A stretch of 38,820 nucleotides of DNA from Microbacterium sp. H83 (GCF_001650405.1 NZ_LWCU01000025.1:1-38820); one strand, 5' to 3'; counted from the first letter of the stretch, positions 1 to 7,729 are shown. The notes: generated by a model not told the origin, from the sequence alone. Made by a program: numbers and translations.

Positions 1-1
1 C

Positions 2-2320
2 GGTGGAGGCACCGCCGGACCCGAGCTGTACGGCGTCGGCGGCGGACGAGGCGGCGGCGGTGCCGCAGGCACGGCCGGAAGCGTCTGGGGTCCGCTGCAG
101 GCGACGGCGGGTCCGCCCGCGGCAGGCTCGAGCGGCGGCGCCGCGAACGGCCCGACCTACTTCGGCGGCTCGAACGGCGCATCCGGCGGCGGCGGCGGCG
201 GCACGGACGGCGGTGGCGCGGGGGCCGATGACCGGAAGATCCACCTCGGCGGACCGTTCCTGTTCGGCATCGCCGGCGGTGGCGGAGGCCCGATGGGCGT
301 CGGCAACGGCGGCGACGGCGTCGCAGGCAAGACCAACGCGACGAACCCCACGTTCAGCTACGACGAGGGCAGCGCCGGCGGTGGCGGCGGCTCCTACGGC
401 GGTGGCGGCGGCGCCCCCTCGAACCTGCTCGGCGGCGACGACTCCTCGGGCGGCGGAGGCGGCGGCAGCTGGACCGGCGGCGGCCTCGGCGGCCGCGGCG
501 GCACCTTCTGGGGTGCGGGGAGCCCGAACATCCCCTATCCCTCGGGCGGCAACGGCAACACCGCCATGACGGGTCAGATCCCGGACTCCGCGCACTTCCT
601 CAACGCGACCAACCCCCGTCTCATGATGGGCGGCGCCGGAGGGCAGGGCAGCCAGGAGGCCGGACGCAGCGCGGGCGGCACGGGCGGCGGCATCGTCTAC
701 CTCGACTTCGCGACCATCGGCGGCAGCGGCGGCGTGCGATCGGACGGCGGTCAGGGCGCGAGCCCTGCCGGCGGCGGCGCGCACTCCGGCTCCGGCGGCG
801 GTGCCGGCGGGCAGATGCGCATCCGCGCGGTCAGCATCACCAATCCCCTCGTGCTCGGGGTGAACGGCGGTCGCGGCGGCGCGCCCACGGCCAACAACTA
901 CCACGCGGGCGTCTCGGGCGCCGGCGGCGGCGCGGGAGGCATCTGGCTCGAGCTGGCGAACGCGCAGACGAGCTGCCCCGCGAGCGGCGTCCCGAACGTG
1001 ACGTTCCAGCTCACCGGCGGCGACGGCGGACCCTCGATGACCAACCCGAAGAACTCGATGCCGACCGGTACCGGCGGCGCAGGCGGCAAGGGCTTGGCCT
1101 GCGTGAGTCCGCTGGCCGCTCCCGAGCTGTCCTACGCGAAGTCGTCCGACCCGGCTCCCGGCACCGTCGTGTCGGCGGGCGACGAGATCACGTACACCGT
1201 GACCATCGGCAACAGCGGCGCGGCGCCGTCGACGAACGGTCTCGTGGCCGACGACATGGCCGCCGTGCTCGACAAGGCGTCGCTCACGAGCCCGCCCGCT
1301 CTCAGCTGCGCGCCCGTCGCGAACTCGTGCGGCGAGGTCGTGTTCCCCACCGGCTCGACATCGTTCCAGTGGCGCTCCACCACGGCGAAGCCGATCCAGG
1401 CGGCGACCACGGCGACGGTCACGTACACCGTCGCGCTCGACGACGACGCCACGGGCACCGTCGGCAACGTCCTCGTCGAGCCCGCGGTCAGCGTGCAGCA
1501 TCCGATCATCGAGTCCGGCAAGTCGGTCGATGTCGGCGACGGGACCGCGGTCGCCGCCGGTGACACGGTCGAGTACACGATCTTCGTGACCAACACCGGT
1601 GCGGTCGCCAGCCAGCCGTTCACGGTCTTCGACGATCTGTCGGACGTGGTGGACGACGCGACCTTCGTGGACGGCTCCATCGCCGTCGAGCCGGCCGGCG
1701 TGGGCGCGGCCGCGTACGATCCCGCGCAGTCACGACTGAGCTGGACCGGCGCGCTCGCCGCCGGGCAGACGGTCGAGGTGACCTACGCCGTCACCGTCGA
1801 CGCGGATGCCGCGGGCGAGCTGCGCAACGCGTTCCTCGACACGACCGTCGTGAACCCGGTCTCCGCGGCACTGCAGTGGAACAAGGTCGACGACGACGGG
1901 GAGCTGCTCGGCGGCGCCGAGTGGGAGCTCACCCCGCTGGACGACGCGGGCCAGCCCACGGCACCGGCCGTCGCGATCGTCGACTGCGAGACCGCGCCGT
2001 GCGAGCCGACCGATCTCGACACCGATCCGGCGCCAGGACGGTTCCTGATCGCCGACCTCGCACCCGGCGACTACCGTCTGGTCGAGACCGCGGCACCCGT
2101 CGGATTCGTGCTCGACGCGACGCCGATCGCCGTGACGGTGCTCGACACCGCGGCCGTGACCGTGCTCGACGACGTGGTCAACCATCAGCAGGGGACCCCC
2201 GCGCTGCCGTTCACCGGCGGGCTGGGCGTCGACCATCTGCTGCTGCTCGGCGGCGGCCTGGTGCTGCTGCTCCTCGCCCTCGCGATCTGGCAGGCCATCC
2301 GCCGCCGGCGCGCCTCCTGA
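2..2320 (+). CDS. Gly-rich LPFTG-anchored surface protein, probable pilus tip or accessory pilin (5' end outside window)
   Basis: The frame is open from base 2 with no stop, so the gene starts outside the window and the N-terminus is missing. The first ~1,090 bases encode a very Gly-rich, low-complexity region (GG, GGA and GGN runs) with scattered aromatic residues. Two DUF11-like beta-sandwich domains follow (about 1117-1500 and 1501-1860), then a SpaA/Cna-B-like domain (about 1861-2190) with the E-box YRLVETAAPVGF that in such folds supports a Lys-Asn isopeptide bond. The C-terminus is a sortase signal: LPFTG at 2204-2218, a hydrophobic segment, and the Arg-rich tail RRRRAS. The class C sortase and major pilin downstream make a tip adhesin or minor pilin likely. 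The ligand is unknown. The domain reading is firm; the tip role is inferred from operon order. Confidence 0.85.
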   Translation, partial: GGGTAGPELYGVGGGRGGGGAAGTAGSVWGPLQATAGPPAAGSSGGAANGPTYFGGSNGASGGGGGGTDGGGAGADDRKIHLGGPFLFGIAGGGGGPMGVGNGGDGVAGKTNATNPTFSYDEGSAGGGGGSYGGGGGAPSNLLGGDDSSGGGGGGSWTGGGLGGRGGTFWGAGSPNIPYPSGGNGNTAMTGQIPDSAHFLNATNPRLMMGGAGGQGSQEAGRSAGGTGGGIVYLDFATIGGSGGVRSDGGQGASPAGGGAHSGSGGGAGGQMRIRAVSITNPLVLGVNGGRGGAPTANNYHAGVSGAGGGAGGIWLELANAQTSCPASGVPNVTFQLTGGDGGPSMTNPKNSMPTGTGGAGGKGLACVSPLAAPELSYAKSSDPAPGTVVSAGDEITYTVTIGNSGAAPSTNGLVADDMAAVLDKASLTSPPALSCAPVANSCGEVVFPTGSTSFQWRSTTAKPIQAATTATVTYTVALDDDATGTVGNVLVEPAVSVQHPIIESGKSVDVGDGTAVAAGDTVEYTIFVTNTGAVASQPFTVFDDLSDVVDDATFVDGSIAVEPAGVGAAAYDPAQSRLSWTGALAAGQTVEVTYAVTVDADAAGELRNAFLDTTVVNPVSAALQWNKVDDDGELLGGAEWELTPLDDAGQPTAPAVAIVDCETAPCEPTDLDTDPAPGRFLIADLAPGDYRLVETAAPVGFVLDATPIAVTVLDTAAVTVLDDVVNHQQGTPALPFTGGLGVDHLLLLGGGLVLLLLALAIWQAIRRRRAS

Positions 2321-2350
2321 GCTCCGGGGCGGGCGGAGCTCCTTCCGCCC
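2319..2350 (+). terminator. Two mutually exclusive hairpins between surface protein and pilin genes
   Basis: GAGCTCC (2319-2325) can pair with GGAGCTC (2335-2341). Alternatively GGGCGGA (2331-2337) can pair with TCCGCCC (2344-2350). The two stems share bases, so only one can form. No T-tract follows. The element could be a weak terminator or attenuator setting pilin levels relative to the upstream protein. The function is inferred. Confidence 0.4.
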
Positions 2351-2431
2351 GTCCCGGCTTCCACCGCCGCGGCCGGTCTCCGGCCCGGTCCGAACTCGTC
2401 GTCCCGCACGGCGAAACCCGAAAGGAATCAC

Positions 2432-4033
2432 ATGTCCATGACTCTCTCATCCCGCGCCGGCGTGCGCAGGGCGGCAGCGCTCACCACGGCGCTCTCGCTG
2501 AGCGCGTTCGGTGTGCTCGCCGCCGGGGCCGCAGCCCAGGCAGCGACCCTCGACCCCGACCAGCTCGGCTCGATCACGATCCACAAGTTCGCCAACCCGG
2601 GAGGCGGCGCGGCGAACCCCGACGGCTCGGGCACGCAGCCCGGCAGCGAGCCGATCGCGGGCGTCACGTTCGAGTACTGCCTCATCGACGGCATCGATCT
2701 GTTCGACGGCACGAACACGGGCTGGGACGCGGTCAACGCGATCACCCAGGCCGAGAAGACGGCCGCCCAGACCGGGGCGACCCTCGCCGGCTACGACCTG
2801 ACGGGATGCCAGACGGTCGTCACGGGTGCCGACGGCACCGTGACGACGCCCGACATCGCGACCGGTCCGTACTTCGTGCGTGAGATCGACGCGCCGTCGA
2901 ACGTCGTCGCTCCGGCGACGCCGTTCATCGTCACCGTCCCGACGCCGGCCGTCAACGAAGGTGCGACCGGCGCTCCCCTCGACGGCGAATGGGTCTACGA
3001 CGTGAACGTGTACCCGAAGAACACGATCGCCGACGGGCCGCGCAAGAACATCGTCGGCCAGGAGGAGAACGGCGCCGCCCTCGGCGCCGCGATCGACTAC
3101 GAGGTCACGACGAAGATCCCGGCGCTGGCCGAGGGGCAGACGTACGACACGTTCGTGCTGACGGACACGCTCGACGCGAAGCTCACCCCGCACACCGACC
3201 TCTCCACCGTGAGCGTCTCGGTGTTCGGCGGCGCGGACTTCATGCAGGGCACGGACTACACGCCGGTGTGGTCCGGTCAGGTGCTGACCGTGACGTTCAC
3301 GCCGGCGGGCCTCTCGAAGCTCGTCGCCGGTCAGAACGTGGTCGTCGCGTTCGAGGCCGAGGCGAACGCCGTGGGCGAGATCCTCAACATCGCGTACGTC
3401 AACCTCAACGGCATGCAGCTCACGCCCGGCACCCCGAACGGACCCGGCGGATCGCCGACCAACGAGGTCGCCACGCGCTGGGGCAACCTGACGGCGCTCA
3501 AGGTGAACGCCGCCGACGCCACCGACACGCTCGCCGGTGCGCAGTTCGAGATCTACATGGGTCTGACGGACGCCGCGGGCTGCGTCGCCGACATCGCCAC
3601 GCTCCCGGTCGTGAACGAGCCCGGCACCACCACGCCGCTCGTCGTGACGTCGGCCGCCGACGGCTCCGTCGTGTTCCCCGGCCTCTGGGTCGGCGACACC
3701 GAACTGCTCGTCGCCGCAGACGGCACCGTCACCGACGTCAACGAGGAGGGGCATGACTACGCTCAGCGCTGCTACGTCCTCAAGGAGATCGCGGCCCCCG
3801 CAGGGTTCGTCCTCCCCGCGGGCGACGCTGCCCTGACCGAGGTCGTCGTGGCCGCCGGCGACAACGGCACCGTGCCGCTCATCGAGATCGACAACACGCA
3901 GCAGGGCGTGCCGACGCTCCCGTTCACGGGTGCCGACGGCCAGCTCGCGCTGACGATCACCGGCGTGGCGCTGGCGATCATCGCCGTCGGAGGAGCTCTC
4001 GTGTTCAACCGTCGCAAGGCCGTCCAGGCCTGA
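2432..4033 (+). CDS. SpaH/FimA-type major pilin (isopeptide-forming, LPFTG)
   Basis: This is the shaft pilin of a sortase-assembled pilus (533 aa). An N-terminal signal peptide ends near the AQAA residues before TLDPDQLG. The pilin motif W187-VYDVNVYP-K196-N matches WxxxVxVYPK; K196 is the expected nucleophile joined by the sortase to the next subunit's LPFTG threonine. E-box-like motifs occur at E151 (YFVREIDAP) and E452 (YVLKEIAAPAGF), consistent with intramolecular isopeptide bonds. LPFTG lies at 496-500, followed by a transmembrane helix and the tail NRRKAVQA. The start at 2432 is set by AAAGGA at 2421-2426; a second ATG at 2438 is further from it. The lysyl oxidase homologue and class C sortase follow. 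Length and architecture match actinobacterial fimbrial shaft pilins. Confidence 0.93.
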   Translation: MSMTLSSRAGVRRAAALTTALSLSAFGVLAAGAAAQAATLDPDQLGSITIHKFANPGGGAANPDGSGTQPGSEPIAGVTFEYCLIDGIDLFDGTNTGWDAVNAITQAEKTAAQTGATLAGYDLTGCQTVVTGADGTVTTPDIATGPYFVREIDAPSNVVAPATPFIVTVPTPAVNEGATGAPLDGEWVYDVNVYPKNTIADGPRKNIVGQEENGAALGAAIDYEVTTKIPALAEGQTYDTFVLTDTLDAKLTPHTDLSTVSVSVFGGADFMQGTDYTPVWSGQVLTVTFTPAGLSKLVAGQNVVVAFEAEANAVGEILNIAYVNLNGMQLTPGTPNGPGGSPTNEVATRWGNLTALKVNAADATDTLAGAQFEIYMGLTDAAGCVADIATLPVVNEPGTTTPLVVTSAADGSVVFPGLWVGDTELLVAADGTVTDVNEEGHDYAQRCYVLKEIAAPAGFVLPAGDAALTEVVVAAGDNGTVPLIEIDNTQQGVPTLPFTGADGQLALTITGVALAIIAVGGALVFNRRKAVQA

Positions 4034-4046
4034 GAGCACATCCGCT

Positions 4047-4085
4047 GAGTGCCCGGGCGGTGTCGTCGACACGGCCCGGGCACTC
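4047..4085 (+). terminator. Long hairpin between pilin and lysyl oxidase genes
   Basis: GAGTGCCCGGGC pairs with GCCCGGGCACTC (12 bp). After one G/G mismatch, GTGTC pairs with GACAC over a 3-nt loop. There is no clear T-tract. It starts 14 bases after the pilin stop and probably acts as an attenuator or mRNA-stabilising structure, leaving the shaft pilin more abundant than the downstream enzymes. Confidence 0.6.
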
Positions 4086-4114
4086 CCGTGAACATCGGCC
4101 CGAGGAGGCACAGC

Positions 4115-5293
4115 ATGACGGAGACCACGACGAGAACCCGCGGCACCCGACGGCGGATGCTGTCGCGACGGCGGCTGCCGTGGCTGATCGCCGGGGGCGT
4201 GGTCGCCCTCGCCGTCGGCATCGGCACCGCCACCGCGGTGATGTCCGGTCTGCAACCGGCCCCGACGTCCGCCCCGGAGCCGCCCGTCCTGCCGACGCCT
4301 GCGGCGAACGGCGTGGCCGGGTATCTCTTCCAGGATCGCGACGGCGACGGCGAGCGCGGTGCGGGCGAGCCGACCCTCGCGGGATGGAGCGTCCGCATCA
4401 ACTCGACGGGCCCGCTCGCCCTCGCGACCGCGACGACCGACGACGACGGCGTGTTCGTCGTCGACGCCGTCGAGGACGTGACTCCGGGGGAGACGACGGT
4501 CGACCTCCGGTTCGCCCCCGTCGTCGAGGGGCCGGCGGTGGTCGGACAACCCGAGGACCCCGCACTCACGCAGTCCGTCACGGTCGACCTCGGGTCCTCG
4601 ACGGCCATCCCCGTCGAGTCCCTGAGTCCGTGCCTCGACGCCGCCCAGTGTCCGCAGCTCGAACTGCCCGATCTCGTGCCGCAGCTCACGAGCCCGGTGG
4701 CGGACCTTCCGGCACCGACGGTCACTCAGGTCGACACGACCACCCAGCCGGGGCGGGTGCTGCTGCGCTTCGCGACGTCCACCGCCAATCTCGGCGGCTT
4801 GCTGCACGTCACGGCGGACGCACCGGCATCCGACGCGGAGACCCAGACCGTGCAGCAGCGCGTCTACGGATCCGGAACCGTGCTCGTGCGCGACGCCGGT
4901 CGGTTCGAGTATCACCCCGAGCACAACCACTTCCATCTCGACGGATTCCAGCGCTACGAGCTGCTCGCCGCCGATCGCTCGACGGTTCTCCGCACCAGCG
5001 GCAAGGTGAGCTTCTGTCTGACCGACGTGCTCCCGGTCGCCGTGCAGGAGAACCGGGGCGACGCGCTCTCGCTCGATCTGAAGCCGTTCGACTGCGGCAT
5101 CACCGAGCAGGGCATCAACCCCGGCTGGGCCGACTACTACGGAGCCGAGCTCCCCGATCAGTGGATCGACGTCACCGGTCTCCCCTCCGGCTCCTACTGG
5201 GTGCGCATCACCGTCGATCCCGAGGGGCTCCTGCTCGAGAAGGACACGAGCAACAATGCGGCGACGTTCCCTGTCGAGCTCGTCGTCCCCTGA
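4115..5293 (+). CDS. Membrane-anchored lysyl oxidase family protein with SdrD-B-like domain
   Basis: A 392-aa protein with an Arg-rich N-terminus, one transmembrane segment (about 22-43), a Pro-rich linker, an SdrD-B/Cna-B-like domain (about 66-135, GYLFQDRDGDGERGAGE, a calcium-loop-like motif) and a C-terminal lysyl oxidase domain (about 190-392). H267-PE-H270-N-H272-F-H274 matches the copper site of animal LOX (HxxHxHxH). K297 in GKVSFCL and Y342 in DYYGAELPDQWIDVT align with the Lys and Tyr that form the lysine tyrosylquinone cofactor. The ending (QGINPGW, SGSYWVRI, SNNAATFPVEL) also follows LOX. Known family members use copper and O2 to deaminate lysine side chains to allysine. ATG 4115 is chosen for GAGGAGG at 4102-4108. 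No LPXTG is present, so it is probably tethered by its N-terminal helix. Its target, perhaps pilin lysines, is inferred; activity is untested. Confidence 0.85.
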   Translation: MTETTTRTRGTRRRMLSRRRLPWLIAGGVVALAVGIGTATAVMSGLQPAPTSAPEPPVLPTPAANGVAGYLFQDRDGDGERGAGEPTLAGWSVRINSTGPLALATATTDDDGVFVVDAVEDVTPGETTVDLRFAPVVEGPAVVGQPEDPALTQSVTVDLGSSTAIPVESLSPCLDAAQCPQLELPDLVPQLTSPVADLPAPTVTQVDTTTQPGRVLLRFATSTANLGGLLHVTADAPASDAETQTVQQRVYGSGTVLVRDAGRFEYHPEHNHFHLDGFQRYELLAADRSTVLRTSGKVSFCLTDVLPVAVQENRGDALSLDLKPFDCGITEQGINPGWADYYGAELPDQWIDVTGLPSGSYWVRITVDPEGLLLEKDTSNNAATFPVELVVP

Positions 5294-5311
5294 TCCCTCT
5301 CGACGTCCTGA

Positions 5312-5329
5312 TCCCCCACATCAGGGGGA
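5312..5329 (+). promoter_or_regulatory. TCCCCC-N6-GGGGGA palindrome upstream of sortase
   Basis: TCCCCC, ACATCA, GGGGGA forms a perfect 6-bp dyad just before the sortase start. A similar CCCC..GGGG dyad followed by AAT occurs at 6871-6886, before the second LuxR gene, and a shorter one lies at 6912-6926. It could be a binding site for the LuxR-type regulators of this locus. It could instead be an mRNA hairpin that hides the sortase ribosome binding site. Confidence 0.4.
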
Positions 5330-5340
5330 ATCGAATCAGG

Positions 5341-6249
5341 ATGCTGAGATCCGAGCGGGGGCGCGGTCTTGTCGTCGTGAGATCGCGCTCTGACATCCTG
5401 CTGATCCTGACCCTTCTCGTCGCCGTCGCGGCGGCCACCGTGCTCGCCTACGCTCCGGCCGCGCAGTGGCTCGCCGCGTACAACCAGTCGCTCGTGGTCG
5501 ACGACTATCCGCAGAGCGTGGAGGAGGCGATCCCCGGACCCGAGGCGCAGCTCGCCGAGGCCCGCCGCTACAACGCGGCGCTGTCGTCCGGAGCGCTCCT
5601 GGCGGCGAACGCCCGCGTGCCCACGAGCACGGCGGCGAAGGGAGGCGACTTCGACTATTCGAGCATCCTCCGCACCGACTCGGGAGTGATGTCCCGCATC
5701 CAGATCCCCTCGATCGGCGTCGACCTGCCGATCTATCACGGCACCGCGGACGAGACCCTGCGCCGCGGCGCGGGACACCTCGAAGGCACCTCGCTGCCCG
5801 TCGGCGGGGAGAGCACGCACGCGGTGATCACCGCGCATCGCGGACTGCCCGAGGCGACGATGTTCACCGACCTCGACCGCGTCAGGGTCGGCGATCTCTT
5901 CACGGTGTCGACCTTCGGCGAGGTGCTCACGTATCGCGTCGTGCAGACCAGGGTCGTCGAGCCCTCGGACACCGAGACGCTGCGTCAGGAGGCGGGACGC
6001 GACCTCGTGACGCTGGTCACCTGCACGCCGCTCGGGATCAACTCCCAGCGCATCCTCGTGACAGGAGAGAGGGAGACGCCCACTCCGCCCGAGGCCCTCG
6101 AGGCGGCGACCGCGGATGCCGCCGGCGCGGGGTTCCCGTGGTTCGCGGTGCTCTATGCGGGCGCGCTGGTCGTCATCGGGGGTTACGGCTGGTGGATGCA
6201 CCGACCGCCGCGGCGGCGGGCGCGCGACCGAGGGACCGTGGCGCCGTGA
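5341..6249 (+). CDS. Class C (pilus-polymerising) sortase
   Basis: A 302-aa membrane transpeptidase. It has an N-terminal transmembrane helix (about 18-40), a long extracytoplasmic linker, the catalytic domain and a second transmembrane helix near the C-terminus (PWFAVLYAGALVVIGGYGWWM), the two-anchor layout of class C sortases. Catalytic residues are H166 (VITAHRG), C228 (TLVTCTP) and R237 (SQRILVTG). The enzyme would cleave LPFTG between Thr and Gly and link the acyl intermediate to the pilin-motif lysine of the next subunit. A DSG sequence lies where class C enzymes carry a lid, but no classical DPF/DPW lid is evident. ATG 5341 is the first in-frame ATG; its ribosome site is weak, and GTG 5377 is an alternative. 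The stop overlaps the next start (GTGA). Confidence 0.93.
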   Translation: MLRSERGRGLVVVRSRSDILLILTLLVAVAAATVLAYAPAAQWLAAYNQSLVVDDYPQSVEEAIPGPEAQLAEARRYNAALSSGALLAANARVPTSTAAKGGDFDYSSILRTDSGVMSRIQIPSIGVDLPIYHGTADETLRRGAGHLEGTSLPVGGESTHAVITAHRGLPEATMFTDLDRVRVGDLFTVSTFGEVLTYRVVQTRVVEPSDTETLRQEAGRDLVTLVTCTPLGINSQRILVTGERETPTPPEALEAATADAAGAGFPWFAVLYAGALVVIGGYGWWMHRPPRRRARDRGTVAP

Positions 6250-6848
6250 GCGGGCCGAGGAACGACGCGCGGCCGCCCCTGCTCCGTGTCGGGATCGTCG
6301 ACGGCGTCCCCACCCGGCTGCGGGCGCTGACGTCGGCGCTCAACGAGCAGCGCGGGCTGCACGTCGTCGCGGTCGGCGGGTCGATCGCGGAGCTGCTGAC
6401 GGTGTCCCGACGCATGGACGTGATCCTGCTCGACGCCGACCTGCACGTCGGCGTCGTGGCCGAGGCAGGAGCCGCCGTGCTCCGTCGCACGGGCGCTCGG
6501 GTGCTGCCGCTGCGCGGCGATCACGCCGCCGACATCGTCCGCTGCGTGATCGCGGCGCTCCCCGCGCTGCGGCCGACCGATCCGGCTCCCGGTCCCGGCG
6601 ACGCCCCGCTCGCGTCGCCCGGACTGTCGCAGCGTCAGCAGGAGGTGCTCCGGCTGTACGCGCAGGGCAGCACCGCCGACCACGTCGCGCGCCAGCTGTT
6701 CGTCTCGCGGGAGACGGTGCTGGACCACATCCGCCGCATCAGGGCGAAGTACGCCCTCGTCGACCGACCCGCGGCGACCAAGGTCGAGCTGTTCCAGCGC
6801 GCCGTCGAGGACGGCATCCTCGCTCCCGACCCTCCGGCGTCGACCTGA
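6246..6848 (+). CDS. Orphan LuxR-family regulator with degenerate receiver
   Basis: A 200-aa protein starting at GTG 6246, which overlaps the sortase stop by four bases, so translation is coupled. The N-terminal half is receiver-like: VGIVD19 supplies one acidic-pocket Asp where the usual pair would be, and D63 in ILLDADL is at the phospho-acceptor position. The conserved Lys near the end of the domain is not evident. The C-terminal half is a LuxR/NarL helix-turn-helix (LSQRQQEVLRLYAQG through RETVLDHIRRIRAKY). No histidine kinase is adjacent. It resembles the next gene along most of its length, ending in a similar TKVELFQRAVEDGI tail. Likely role: regulation of the pilus locus. A phosphorylation-independent mode is possible because of the incomplete pocket. 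Confidence 0.85.
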   Translation: MSGPRNDARPPLLRVGIVDGVPTRLRALTSALNEQRGLHVVAVGGSIAELLTVSRRMDVILLDADLHVGVVAEAGAAVLRRTGARVLPLRGDHAADIVRCVIAALPALRPTDPAPGPGDAPLASPGLSQRQQEVLRLYAQGSTADHVARQLFVSRETVLDHIRRIRAKYALVDRPAATKVELFQRAVEDGILAPDPPAST

Positions 6849-6870
6849 GCCGTCGCTCCTGCCGGGTGAC

Positions 6871-6926
6871 CCCTCTGTTGAGGGGGAATGCGGCGGACGC
6901 GCTTGTGAGCGCCCCCGTGTGAGGGG
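6871..6926 (+). promoter_or_regulatory. Two CCCC..GGGG palindromes upstream of second LuxR regulator
   Basis: CCCCTC-TGTT-GAGGGG (6871-6886) is a perfect 6-bp dyad followed by GGAATGC. About 41 bases on, CCCC-GTGTGA-GGGG (6913-6926) is a 4-bp dyad, and AGGGGGAATGC recurs at 6936-6946. The same AGGGGGAAT word occurs at the dyad before the sortase. The spacing, close to four helical turns, suits cooperative binding of a dimeric LuxR-type regulator, perhaps for autoregulation. The factor is inferred. Confidence 0.45.
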
Positions 6927-6968
6927 TAGACCCGAAGGGGGAATGCCGATGCAGGCAGTGGGGGGATC

Positions 6969-7634
6969 ATGGGGAGCGCAGCCGGGCCGATCGTCCGTGT
7001 GGGGATCGTCGACGATCAGCGCATCATCGTGCTCGGCACGACAGCCGTCATCAACGACCAGCCCCGGCTGCACGTGGTCGCGGTCGGCTCCACCGTCTCC
7101 GAGCTCCTCGCTCTGCAGCAGTGCGTCGATGTCGTCCTCCTCGATCTGACCCTGCGCGACGGCTCGTCCATCTCTCAGAACGTCGCCGACCTCGCGCACG
7201 CGGGCGCCCGGGTGCTCGCGTTCATGTCCGACGAGTCCGCGGGTCTGCTGCGCCTCGCCTCCCGCGCGGGAGCGATCGGGCAGGTGTGGAAGTTCGCCGA
7301 TCCGCGCGAGATCGCCGCGACCATCCGCACCGCGGCCCGCCGCCGGGCGGTCGACGACGGCGCCGACGCGGCATCGGCAGAGGGTGGCGACGGATCGGAC
7401 GCAGCCGACGCGCGCGTCGAGCTCACCACGCGCGAGACCGAGGTGCTGGCACTGTACGCCGCGGGACTCACGGCCGAAGCGGTGGCTCGGCGGCTCTCGA
7501 TCGCCAGGGCGACGGTGCTCGATCATGTGCGCCGAGTGCGTCGCAAGTACGCGGCCGCCGGTCGGCCGGCCCGCACCAAGGTCGATCTGTTCAAGCGGGC
7601 GATCGAGGACGGGGTCGTGGATTCCGACGACTGA
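6969..7634 (+). CDS. Orphan LuxR/NarL-family response regulator
   Basis: A 221-aa NarL-type regulator. The receiver domain (about 9-125) keeps the acidic pair D15-D16 in VGIVDDQ, acceptor D59 in VVLLDLTLRDG and a Lys at the usual place (QVWKFAD). An Ala/Asp/Gly-rich linker (about 130-150) leads to a LuxR helix-turn-helix (LTTRETEVLALYAAGLT through RATVLDHVRRVRRKY) and the tail KVDLFKRAIEDG shared with the preceding gene. The pair probably arose by tandem duplication; this copy kept the intact phosphorylation pocket. No cognate kinase lies nearby. It is separated from the first regulator by 120 bases carrying the CCCC..GGGG dyads, so it may have its own promoter. Confidence 0.88.
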   Translation: MGSAAGPIVRVGIVDDQRIIVLGTTAVINDQPRLHVVAVGSTVSELLALQQCVDVVLLDLTLRDGSSISQNVADLAHAGARVLAFMSDESAGLLRLASRAGAIGQVWKFADPREIAATIRTAARRRAVDDGADAASAEGGDGSDAADARVELTTRETEVLALYAAGLTAEAVARRLSIARATVLDHVRRVRRKYAAAGRPARTKVDLFKRAIEDGVVDSDD

Positions 7635-7682
7635 CGTCGCGCCGCGTCCGTCTCCCGAGGTGCGCCCGACACGCCTTGAGGA

Positions 7683-7714
7683 CATAATGGGAAGACCGAT
7701 GTGACCGTGCACAT
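7683..7714 (+). promoter_or_regulatory. Predicted promoter and autoregulatory operator of lacI-family gene
   Basis: CATAAT (7683-7688) is a good -10; no convincing -35 is seen. ATGTGACCGTGCACAT (7699-7714), centred on CG, lies where transcription would start and shares the ATGTGA..CG..CACAT pattern with the site at 8805-8820 before the transporter. AAGGAGG (7717-7723) then gives a strong ribosome site. Expected function: autorepression by the LacI-type protein. Confidence 0.6.
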
Positions 7715-7729
7715 GCAAGGAGGCGTGAC

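Noticed and set aside
2447..4936. 829-codon open frame on the minus strand opposite the pilin and LOX genes
   Set aside because: The composition is that of a high-GC antisense shadow, with no motifs; the plus-strand genes have signal sequences, sorting signals and ribosome sites.
6911..6945. Start of the second LuxR gene at upstream ATGs (6943 or 6949)
   Set aside because: Both are out of frame with the receiver domain; ATG 6969 is the first in-frame ATG.
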